Shown piece by piece: positions 31,272 to 40,961 of a stretch of 64,000 nucleotides of DNA. A program made the position numbers and the translations under genes. The stretch spans positions 1-64,000 of the forward strand of contig JAPTJF010000327.1 of assembly GCA_029339195.1 (NCBI GenBank). The letters are read 5' to 3'. Every line of letters starts with the position of its first letter. Position 1 is the first letter of the stretch. Source of the DNA: Micractinium sp. NFX-FRZ. Taxonomy: Eukaryota > Chlorophyta > Trebouxiophyceae > Chlorellales > Chlorellaceae. The notes beneath the pieces are model-generated. The model was not told the DNA's origin. It saw only the letters and a program-made list of their open reading frames with translations, and ran no database searches.

Positions 31272-33106
31272 TCAGTAGATGGCCACCGACAAGTAGTCTC
31301 CCGTCTGGAAGTTGAGCTGCTTCAGCGACTTGCTGTCGTCGCCGCCAAGCCGCGTGGCGTGCACCTGCCCCACCTGCAGGCAGCCACAGGAACAGGGCAG
31401 GCAGAGAGAGAGCAAGCAATGAGAGCAAGAAAAGGGGAAAGCACAGAGAGCACAGACGTGGAGGCCACCAGCGCGGACTGCAGGCAGAGAGAAGAACAGC
31501 TAGGGGCAAGCCGAGAGAGCAAGAGCGCGGAGTGCACCCTGCCAGACTGCGGGCAGTACGGGCAACGACGCAGGCCCAGCAGCCGGGCGCGGCAGGTGCA
31601 GGCACTGCATCAGCAGCAGCCGGGCGTTGCCAGCGCCGATGTGAGCCCTGAGCCGTGCCCTAACGCTCCCCGCGCCGGCAACGCCTGCCGCGTCATGATG
31701 CACCTCTCTCCCTGCAGGAGCCCCACAATGCGGTAGGCCCCTCCCAACGGGAGCACGCCAACCCAATGCCCAGGCGCACCTGCCGCATCACGTTGCGCCC
31801 CCGCCGGTCTGGGTAGACAAAGGCAAAGGAGAGGCGCGCCATGGGGCGCCGCGCCGCCGGCTGCACCTCCTTCACCAAATCGCTCAGCTCCCTGCATGTC
31901 GCACGAGTGTGTGTACATGTGTGTGTGCGTGTGGTGAGGGCTGGGGTCCAGCCGGGCGGGCAGAAGGAGATGGAGATGGAGGCTGAGGAAGGGTCGGTGC
32001 CTCCCTTATCATTGCAGGTTATGCAGGTCAGCGCACAGCGTAACAAAGGGCACACCCTGGGCCGGTCAGGTATGAGCATGTTGACGGTCGCTCATCATGT
32101 TGAAGGTCGCTCAGCACGACGTTCATGCACGCACCGCAGCGCGGCCCACCCCTTTCCTCGCAAAACCATGCAACAAAGCGGCAACGAGGCATGGGGGGCT
32201 GGCATTGTTGGCGGCTGACAAAAACGTGCAACACACCACCATGCAGTCGCGCATCGCAGCGTGGCCATCCCCCCTCTCAACAAACCACACACACACACAG
32301 CAAGGCAACACGCAACAGAGAAGCAGTCACGCACCGCAGCGTGGCGTCCATCCACGTGTAGATCTGCACCTCATCTTTGGGCTCGTCCCCCCGCCGCCCA
32401 AAGTCCTCCAGCTGGTGATGGGCGCCCAGGCGGGGGAAGACGCGCAGCAGCAGCGGGCACACCTGCAGCGGCGGTTAGTGGTTGCAAAGTCGGGCGGGGG
32501 TTGATGGGCAGGCGGGGGAAGACATGCAGCAGCAGCAGCGGGCAGGTGGGGGCACTTGTGCAAGCTGCTGGTGGGGGAAGAGGGCTGAAACGCAGGCAGA
32601 GGGGGGCATGCATTGATGGCAACAGGAGCAGGGTTAGGTGGCTAGGGGGCGGGGATGGGAGTGCCGCTGCCGCCGGGTGCGGCTGTTGCAGTGCACAACA
32701 AAAACTGGCAGCGCCACCACCCTTCATGAAGGCTGAACAGCTCTTGTGCATGAGGTGGGGGGTGCAGCACCGCCACGACAAGTTCTGCACCCCCTGCGTG
32801 CCCACGCCCGCCTACCTTTTCACGGTCAATCGCCGGCTCCTTGTGCACCGCCACCACGCCAGAGCGCACCGCAGGGCCAGATCCGGGCAGGCCGGGGCCA
32901 GGAGGCGGCCCTGCAAGGTCGCGCCGGTCATAGCCGGGCGGCGGCGGGCCTAGCCGCCGCTCGTCAAAGGCGCCGCCGCGGTAGTCTGGCGGGCCTGGCG
33001 GCCCTCCGCGGCGGTCGTAATATCCAGGGGGTGGCCCGCGGTCGAAATCCCTGCCCCTGGGAGGGCCCCTAAAGTCTCTGGGCGGTGGGTCACGCCACCC
33101 CGACAT
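31272..33106 (-). CDS. SAP18: SAP18, Sin3-associated polypeptide p18 (plant type)
   Basis: Four exons give about 210 aa: 33106-32816, 32462-32335, 31891-31780 and 31373-31272. The conserved core reads VCPLLLRVFPRLGAHHQLED, then EPKDEVQIYTWMDATLRELS, DLVKEVQPAARRPMARLSF, AFVYPDRRGRN, DDSKSLKQLNFQTGDYLSVA and IY. This matches plant SAP18 along its whole ubiquitin-like fold. SAP18 joins Sin3/histone deacetylase repressor complexes and the ASAP/EJC splicing complex in the nucleus. The N-terminal 97 residues are a low-complexity RG/GPP/Y-rich extension (DPPPRDFRGPPRGRDFDRG), longer than I recall in plant homologues and reminiscent of RNA-binding RGG regions. Introns 1 and 2 carry copies of the exon 2 ends. 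It is divergent from the permease gene. Identity is certain. Confidence 0.95.
32125..32345 (-). repeat. Three donor-side copies at the SAP18 exon 2 end
   Basis: GCACCGCAGCGTGGC (32331, real), GCATCGCAGCGTGGCC (32251) and GCACCGCAGCGCGGCC (32131) share the exon 2 end and donor text. Offsets are 80 and 120 bp. Confidence 0.8.
32505..32555 (-). repeat. Copy of SAP18 exon 2 acceptor end in intron 1
   Basis: GGCAGGCGGGGGAAGACATG then CAGCAGCAGCAGCGGGCA resembles the exon 2 text CCAGGCGGGGGAAGACGCGC then AGCAGCAGCGGGCA at about 32427-32460. Confidence 0.8.
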
Positions 33107-33495
33107 GGCGCTTGCGATCAGGGGTCCCCTGGCACTGCCCGCTGTGCTGTCACTCTCAGAAAGATGCCCGGCAGCTTGGGCTTACAAGACAGCGCTTAAA
33201 ACGGCGACGCCAGCAGTGGAGATGGGAAAAAGAGCGGGAACGGAAGGGGGCCAGACTTTTAGCTGCACCTGCAATTGCGATGTGTGCCCAGCAACACGGC
33301 AGGCGATGGCGGCAGTGCTTGCCCGCCTTGGACCTTCCACCTCTGCATGGCCTTGTTGCCCACAATCCTGGTTGCAGGGCCTCCCTCTCGATCATGTATG
33401 TTGACTGCAATTCCATTTATCTCTCCATCGACATAGCTCCTTCCACAGCGCTTGCCCTCTTCGCCACACAACCCCACTTTTTTGTTACGCCTCGT
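33107..33495. promoter_or_regulatory. Shared divergent upstream region of SAP18 and the permease gene
   Basis: About 390 bp between the two proposed starts. No TATA box or obvious operator is seen. The permease frame is open upstream of the chosen ATG, so part of this region could be coding if an earlier start is used. Confidence 0.4.
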
Positions 33496-36400
33496 ATGCT
33501 CGGTCTTGTCCGCCAGCAGCATCTACATGTCGCGCAGCAGTTGCCCAGCAGCTGCAGCCGGCGCGGCTGTGGTCCTGCCGTTCGTCAACGAGGGCTGCTG
33601 ACAACGAGGGCTGCAGCCTCCCGCAGCCCCGATGCCAGTAGGCCGGTTCCCCCTCGGGGTCAGCGCCTTGGCGCCGCAGCCATGGAGCCGTCCAGCGCTG
33701 CGGCAGGGGCGCCCGACATGGTGGCGGCGGTGGCGGCGGCGAGAGGAGACGCCGCCTCTTCACCCGCCTCAAAGAAGGGCACAGTTTTGGGCGCAGTCGC
33801 CCTGATCACCGGCTCAACTGTGGGTGCTGGCATGCTGGCGCTGCCGGCGGTGTCTGCGCCCGCCGGCATCGTGCCCACCTCTGCCGGCCTCCTGGCCATT
33901 TGGGGCCTGCTCACGCTTGACGCTCTGCTCATAGCCGAGGTCAACCTGGCAGCCCTGGCAGCACGGCGCAGCAGCAGAGCCGCCAGCGGCGAGGCAGCAG
34001 GGGCCGACGAAGGGGGATTTGGCGGCGCCGAGGGGATCGTCACTCTCCGACAGATGGCGGAGTTCTCGCTGGGCAAGGCCGGCAAGGGTGAGTGGAACGC
34101 CAGCCAGGCAGTGGGACTGGCGGCGGCTGCAGCTGCACCCAGAACAGCCCACCATGCGCCGGCAGTATCGGCAGCAATGCTATATCCCATGCTGCCTCCA
34201 GGCTGCTGTGCTGCCGCTGGCGTGCCGCTGCTGCTCTTCTGCTGCTGCGACTGCCATGGTTGCTGCGAGCACACCACCGCTCGTCCGTGCCGCCGCTGCC
34301 TCCCTGACGTGGCACTCTTCACATGCACGCCTTCACGCCCCAATGCAGGGCTGACCCTCGTCTACCTGGCCCTCTCGTACTCCTTACTCACCGCGTATTG
34401 CACCAAGGCCGCCGAGGTGGGTGCTGCCTGCCGGGTGCTGCCTGCCGGGTGCTGCCTGAGGCAACGGCGCACGCTCATGAAGCGCTGACCCAAAATGCGG
34501 CTTGTGGGGCGCAGACCCCTGCCGTTGCGTGCCGCCCTTCTCCGCGCTCCTCCTCTTACAGTGCATCTCACGTTTCGCCGTCCTCTCTTGCCTCCTCCAC
34601 CCCCTTCAGGTGCTTGATTACTTTGCCGGCGGCAGCCTGCCGCCGCTGGCAGGCGCCGCCCTGTTCTGCGGCGCCATCGGCGGCCTGCTCTACAAGGAGG
34701 GCACCCGCACGATCGACTCCCTGAACCAGGTGTGTGTGCTGTGCTCGCATGTGCGTGTGCTGACTGTGTGATTTGTCGAGCTGCTGGGCGGCGAGCGGTC
34801 AGTGTGTGCTACCGAAGGTTTGTGTGGCCATTTCGAGTCCACCCACCCTCCCGCCCCACCTGCCTGCTACAGGGCCTCTCCTCCGTGCTTGGTGGCACTC
34901 TTCCCCATCATCCTTGCAGTTGGTCGTTCTCACACAGCAATCCTCACCTCCCTTCCTGCCCGCCTGCCCCGCCCTGCCCCGCCGCAGGGCCTCACATCAG
35001 TCCTGCTGTTGCTGTTTGCCGTCATCCTCACCGCCGGCGCGGCGCAGTCGGCGCTGCCGGGCGCGCTGGCGGCGGGGCTGCCGGGCCTGGCGTCGCTGGG
35101 CCCCTGCAACTGGTCTGCCCTGGAGCCTGCCGTCCCCATCATGTTCCTGGCGCTCGTGTATCACGACCTGGTGCCCGTCATCGTCAGTTACCTGGGGGGA
35201 GACCGCCGCGCCATCCGGTGAGTGTCAGTTATGTGCTGTTGCTGTCGCCAGCACATCACGGTAGCGTTCTCATGTTATACTGATGGGGAATCAAGGTTAC
35301 CATTCAGCATGCCCGACTTCCAGCTGACCCCTCTCCTCTGCCTTTGGGCTGTGCCTCCCTTGGCCTGCCTGCCTGCCTGCAGGTCTGCCATCCTCCTAGG
35401 CAGCCTGGTGCCCCTCACCATGTTCCTGTCTTGGGAGGCTGTGGCGCTGTCGCTCCTGCCCGCTGGGCTTACAGAGGCTGCCAGTGGCGGCAGCCTGAGC
35501 GGTACGGGCATACTGGAGGCCTCGTTCCAGCTGGCAGGCATGCCAGCCGCCGCCGCCGTGCTGCCCGCGGTGGCGCTGCCGGCTGCGGATACAGGCATGC
35601 ATGTGGCCACTGCTGCCGCCGTCTCCTTTGCTGGCGACGGCCCGGCGGTGCTGCCCGGTGCGGTGGACCCCCTGCAAGTGTTTGTGCGGCGCTCGGGGCC
35701 CCTGCTGGGTTCGGTGGTGCAGGGCTTCTCCTTCCTGGCTGTCATGACCAGCTTCATTGGCACCACGCTCAGCACGTCAGGTGGGTGCCTGGTGGTCTCC
35801 CAGGGCACGCGCAACAGCAGGGGGTGGCCCGTGCTTTGTGAGTGGGCCCGGCAACGAAAGTTTGTGTGGATGGCAGCTGGCTGGGAGCGGTGCGGCCGGT
35901 GCTCTGGGCTGGCACTGGGGCAGTGCAGCAGGCGTGCTGGGGTTTGGGCGGCAGAATGAGCAGCGGGCGTCCGCCGTGCGCCCAGCCGGTTTGCAACGTG
36001 TGCAGCGTGCGTCTAGGGTCCCTCCCTGCTGCTCCTGAAGGCCGGTGCCCCGTGCCCGCCCCTGCCTTCACCTGCCTCGCTTCCTGCCCTCCCTCCCGCA
36101 GAGACGCTGCGCACCGAGGTGCCTCCGCTGCTGCACGAGGCGGGCAAGCTGCTGCGGCGCTTCGCTGGCGCTGACCTGTCGTCCACTGACCTCAGCGATG
36201 ATGAGCTGGCGTGCCTGGCCAGCAGCGGGCCCAGCGGCGGTGCCGGCTGCAGCACCAGCTGGGCGGCCGCTGAGGGTGCTGTGGAGCAGGAGGAGGAGGA
36301 GGAGCCGACGGGGCAGCAGGGGCTGCTGGGCGGGGTGGTGGGAGATCAGCGGGCACTGGCCCTGCTGCTCACGCTGTGCCCGCCCCTCGCCATGGCCGTC

Positions 36401-37574
36401 TCCAACCCAGACAGCTTCCTGGGGGCCCTCGAGGTGGGGAACAGGAGTGTTTGTGTGCGTGGGCGGGTGGTGAGGTACCGGGAGCAAGTGCCCGACGTGG
36501 CGGGGTGCAGGGCAGGAGCTGCCCGACGCTCTGAAGCAGGCCTGATCGTGCAATGCGGCGCAGGCCTGCGGCCCTTCAGGCGGCCTCTGGCCGCCTGCCT
36601 GTCTCGGTTCATGCTTTCCTGGCGCACCTGCATAGCCCAGTCAACGTTGACGAGGTTGCCTGCTTGCCTGCATGCCTGTTTACTTGCACCTTCCCGCACT
36701 GCTGAGCAACCCTCATGGCCATCTATCTGCCTCTGCAGATTGCCGGCGCCTACTTCATGACGCTGCTATACGGCGTGCTGCCGCCGCTCATGGCCTGGCA
36801 GCTGCGTGAGAAGCTGAAGGGCAAGGCAGCCGCCACAGCCGCGCTCCCTGCAGCTGCGCAGCCAGCGGCACTGGCAGAGGCGGAAGCCGGCCAGCTGCAG
36901 CAAGCCACTGGCAAGGCAGCAGCAGCCGTGGAGCTCCTGCAGCAGCAGTGGCAGGCGCAGCAGGGCGCGCACCATGGACCGCAGCAGGCACAGCGGCAGC
37001 CCTGGTGGCGGCTGCAGCACGAGGAGATGGTGCCTGGTGGGCTCCCCGTCCTGGCTGGCCTCTTCTCGGCTGCCTGCACCATCGAGTTCTCCCGCCTGGC
37101 AGCAGATGCTAGCCACCTGGCCAGCGGGCCCGGCAGAGCAGGAATGCAAGTGAGCCGGTGGGCTGTGGGGCCAGCTGGCATGCAATGGGGCCAGCAGGCA
37201 GCTGTGGCTGGCTGTGCCGGCCTTGGCAGGTGTTGTTGTGGGCTTCTGGTCCGGCGTCTGTGGCTGGCCTTACAGTGCGGGGGTGTTAGTACAGCTGCCC
37301 GAAGGCAAGTGCCAGCCTACCCGGCATGGGCAGCTTTGGGCCTAGCTGGCAAGGGATGCCTCGTGCTGACGCCTGCTGAACGTGCTGCCGAGCACGCTGG
37401 CTGCCTGCTGCACCAGCAGAGGCGCTGCCGGCTCTCGCCCCCCGCACCTCCTCACCCCGCCTTTGCCCCTCCATCTCCCGCCTGCTGCCGCAGGAAGCTG
37501 TGGAGGCAGCCCTGCGCAGCCCCGCTGCTGCATCCGAAGCCATGATGGCGCTGCTGCAGCTCACGCCGCTGTGA
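33496..37574 (+). CDS. Tyrosine/aromatic amino-acid permease-like membrane transporter, probably organellar
   Basis: Eight exons give about 743 aa: 33496-34087, 34349-34416, 34610-34729, 34988-35217, 35383-35780, 36102-36433, 36739-37149 and 37494-37574. After a basic, Ser/Arg-rich leader of about 60 residues (plastid- or mitochondrion-type presequence) comes TVLGAVALITGSTVGAGML and ALPAVSAPAG, the first helix of the HAAAP/tyrosine-specific permease family. Further helices include LLAIWGLLTLDALLIAEVNL, GLTSVLLLLFAVILTAGAAQ, VPIMFLALVYHDLVPVIVSY, SAILLGSLVPLTMFLSWEAV and VVQGFSFLAVMTSFIGTTLS. Such proteins move Tyr, Trp or Phe with protons. It is larger than bacterial TyrP (about 400 aa) because of an Ala-rich loop near 35550-35650, an acidic Ser/Glu loop near 36180-36310 and a long Gln/Ala-rich loop near 36810-37000. 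The start at 33496 is chosen as the ATG giving a plausible presequence; an ATG at 33682 is an alternative. Confidence 0.8.
34868..34930 (+). repeat. Copy of permease exon 4 acceptor end in intron 3
   Basis: GGGCCTCTCCTCCGTGCTTG then CCCCATCATCCTTGCAG resembles the exon 4 start GGCCTCACATCAGTCCTGCT then GCCGTCATCCTCACCG at 34988. Confidence 0.65.
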
Positions 37575-39558
37575 GCGCTGCGCCACGCCGCCGGCGCCCC
37601 ACCACCTGCTGGACCCACCCACCCCGCCTGCCCGCCATTGCGTGTTGGCGGGCGTAAGCCGCGCCGTGCAACCCCATCTCGGAACCCAACTACCTATGTG
37701 TGTCTCTGTGCACATACGTGTATCCCACCCCGCCCTGCCCATTCCCTGGCCTGCATGCCCCCCACCCCCACACCCTCTTCTTTTATCTCAGCACTCCCAA
37801 GCCCTTAGTTTGCGATTCTGTGAGACCGCCACCCTCCCCCCGGGCCGCGCCCCCTGTACTCCCCCCCAACACCACTGTACCACCACCATTTTCATTTCTT
37901 GGGCAGCCCGCCTTCCCCTCCCCTCAATGCGCGATGTCCTGGGCAGCCCGCCACCCCCTCCCCTCACTGCGCCATTTCTTTTGCAATGCCCGCCTCCATG
38001 TGTACTCTCCCTAGCTAGGCTGCCATGCGTGCCCTGCCTTCGCACGCCGTGCTCCCTCCCAAGCTATTTTCAGGCCTGCAAACCTTGTTGCTGCTGCCCT
38101 GCCACGGGCCGGCATTCCCCTGTACCACCACCACCAGCCGCAATCACTCGCCACCCATGCCTGCACCGCCATCCATTTCCTCCGGCACGCCGGCTTTCAT
38201 TTTTTTCCCTACTTCCCTGCTCCCTGTGCTCACTACTGCCCCTCTGCCGTCCCGTCGATTGATCAAAAACTCACTGTTTTATGCCTTCAGCCCCTTTCCT
38301 TAAGTTGACGTGTCTGAACGCTGCGTTTGAGTTGCAGCGGCGCCTTGTATTCCGTTGTGTCAATCGTCTGTAAGAGGCGTCAAATAAGGATGTTGGAGGT
38401 ATTTTCCGCTGCGGGCTTGAAGCAGGCAGGGCTGAGCGGTGCGGCATACAGCAGGGCAGGTTGCAGTGGCAGTGGCTGGGCTAGGCACTGGTGCGGGCGT
38501 GGGTGCCGTATATTCCCTCGCCGCAGGGCCATGCGATGCAGTGCTGCACTGCAGCACTGCTTGTGGCGCTCTGGGCAGCGGTGTGCCTGCCTGCTGCAGC
38601 TCCTGCGCATGCCCGGCGTCCTTCCCTGCCCACGCTTCCCGTTGCACAACCGTCCCTCGCTGCTAACCTGCCCCCAGGCAAGCCCTCACTGCTCTCTCCA
38701 GGCTGGCACCTCTGGCCCCCTGGCTCACCTCAGTACCCCATTACTACTACCTAGTACTGCATCACCTTCTGCCGAAGTACACAGCGGCAGTGGGGTGAGA
38801 ACCGCGCCTCCTGCGGGAGGCCGGAAAACATGGCTGGCCAAGAGGCACCTCAGTTCAGTGCCCCATGACTCACCACCCTGTGCTGCGGTGCGCAGCGGCA
38901 GTGGTATTCTCACCCTTTCTCATCTTGAAGCGCTGCCCTCGTCCAGCTTGGGAGAGAGCACGTCGACCCCAATTGAGGCGGCTAAACGCTGTGGCCATGG
39001 CGCATCTGTGGCGCAGGCATGCATGCAAATGCCCTACGAGTGGTCCCGGTGCCAGCACTGCGCTTGGGGGGCAGAATTGTCCTGGCGCTGAGGTACTACA
39101 GCAGGCCAGGAGCTAGGTGAAGTGAGAATTGGAAGACTGAGCATCGACAGGGGGTGGCATCAAAACAGGGCCTGTTGTTAAAACCCACCCTTGGGCGGGA
39201 GCACGGTCAGCCGTGCACATGCCAAGCAAAGTGGCGACATGGTGGGGTTTAACTGGGTCTCAAGGTCTCAATTCTGCACCGTTTTCGCTCGAACAAGTCG
39301 TGACGGCTTTGTTATGATACAAGGGGATGCAGCAAAGCGGCGCCAGGCACAATTGATAGCTTCAGAGAGCTTTAGGGGGGCTGTAACCAGGTGTAACCAG
39401 GTGTAACCAGGTGTAACCGGCTGTAACCAGGTGTAACCAGCCTTGTCGGCTGCGCGTGCTGCGTCCAGCTTGGCATCATGGTGCCTCTACTGCATCGTGT
39501 GCCTCCTTGCAGCACTGTTACAGCCTCCCTAGCCCACCAGTAGTGGTTGGCAGGCGGC
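37575..39558. other. Intergenic: permease 3' region and a long gene-free stretch
   Basis: Nearly 2 kb without a supported gene. The first 700 bp are strongly pyrimidine-rich (C/CT runs) and probably permease 3' UTR; TGTAA occurs at 38369-38373. A perfect-period 10-bp array lies at 39381-39440. The 254-codon open frame at 38327-39091 has no recognisable protein content. Confidence 0.5.
39381..39440 (+). repeat. 10-bp tandem array (GTGTAACCAG), six units
   Basis: Six exact 10-bp units: CTGTAACCAG, GTGTAACCAG twice, GTGTAACCGG, CTGTAACCAG and GTGTAACCAG. Each contains TGTAA, the algal poly(A) signal motif. Confidence 0.95.
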
Positions 39559-40181
39559 ATGGCAGGCGATGACGAGCACATGCGGGCCATGCCTGGCTCT
39601 GAGCCTGGCCGTGCCGCCTGCGGGCCAGAGGAGACAGCCGAGGAAGCGAGGAAGCGCAAAAAACGGGAGAAGGTAGCCAGACATCGGGCGAACAAGAAGC
39701 AGAAGCCAGCCCCTGCCGCTGGCGGCGCCGCCGCTGCGGCAGCAGGCGCCGCCGCGGCAGCCCTGCCACTGGTGCCAGTGACTCAGAACCTCCCCAGCAG
39801 GCTACCCAGCTGGTTAAGACGGCATTCACCTGTGATTATGGCATGACGTGGGAGGCCCAGCAGTGGGTGATCACTGGCCACTGGCTGGAGCCCTACCGGG
39901 GGGATGGCGCCACCCGTTACGACTATTATGTGAACGGTGCCACGCATGCCGTCATCAGCACAGACATGGTGGCCACCCCCCTGGTGCGGCTTGAATCCTG
40001 GGACTCCCTGCAAGCCAAAGTGTCGCAGCGTGGCCGCCCGCTGCGCAGCACACAGCTGCCCGGCCCCTTTTACCGCTTGCCGCTGTCTGAAGTTGAGCGC
40101 ATCACCAACACCCTGCCTGGTGTTTCTTTCCCCAAAACCCAAGAACAAGCGCACACGCCGCAAACGGTCGATTTGATGTAA
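39559..40181 (+). CDS. Small protein of unknown function
   Basis: Two exons, 39559-39672 and 39801-40181, joined by a 128-bp GT-AG intron keep one frame for about 164 aa. Without the intron the first frame stops at 39846 and a second begins at 39843, so splicing is the simpler reading. The N-terminal exon is acidic then very basic (EEARKRKKREK). The second part is an ordinary globular-looking sequence (FTCDYGMTWEAQQWVITGHW, YYVNGATHAVISTDMVATP, LPLSEVERITNTLPGVSF). I do not recognise the family. The gene sits alone between long gene-free stretches and may be the remnant of a longer gene or of a mobile element. Confidence 0.45.
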
Positions 40182-40961
40182 GAACTACAATTACTGTGCC
40201 TGACATTGGTGAGAAGAAGGGCGTGTGAGCTGTGCTGCCGCAAGCCCCCCTGCCGCCCTGGCAGCAGGCGGCGGCACTGTCAGGCCCGCCGGCCCGCTCA
40301 TCTCTGTCGCGGCGCTCCCCCGGCAACACTATTTGTTAGCTATAGGGCTTTGATACCGGCGCAGCCGGGCTGCCCCGGGCGCTCCAGCCCGATCTCCGAA
40401 AACATGTCGCGCCAGGTTTGCGTGTGGGCTCTTGCCCACTTCCTAAAAGCAATCTATCTCTTGTATAAGAAGGGGGAAGAAGCTTGAATGACGCAAAACG
40501 GTGCAGGATTGGCGCCGGGACACGCTGATGTCGCACATTTGCACGGCTGACCGTGCTCTCTCCCCCTTGCCGGGGTGACACAGGAACTGGCACAACGCTC
40601 GCAGAGGACGTGGCTAAAGGATTTTTTTTTACACAGGTCCCTGCAGTTAGTACAGTTTAACCCTGCACACCCCCTGGCCCGCAATCGCAACCCACTTCCG
40701 CCGGTACTTTGCCCAAGTACACCTTGGCATGGTGTCGTACTCTGCCACCGCACCGGTGCCACGTGGCGTATGCGGACAAATCTGCGAACGTCAGCCCTCA
40801 AAATCGTCGATCTAGAGTCTCACGTCCATTCATAGTTATAGCTGACGGGCTGGCAGCCCCTGGAGTGCGCAGCAGGCTTCAGGCTGAGCATCGCCAGGAC
40901 TCTTTTGAGGACTGGTGGCACCACCATCGCGCCTCCCGCTGCCGCGGGACTCTCTGTAACA
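40182..40961. other. Intergenic upstream of the Asp-box gene
   Basis: About 780 bp with no supported gene. It holds a run of ten T near 40620-40630 and an A/T patch TTGTATAAGAAG near 40460; neither can be assigned a role. Confidence 0.4.

Noticed and set aside
33085..33495. Upstream extension of the permease frame to 33085
   Set aside because: It would overlap the SAP18 start and lacks targeting or membrane features; the ATG at 33496 gives a plausible presequence.
38327..39091. 254-codon plus-strand open frame
   Set aside because: Sequence is Ser/Leu/Cys mixed without domain or splice logic; probably noncoding.
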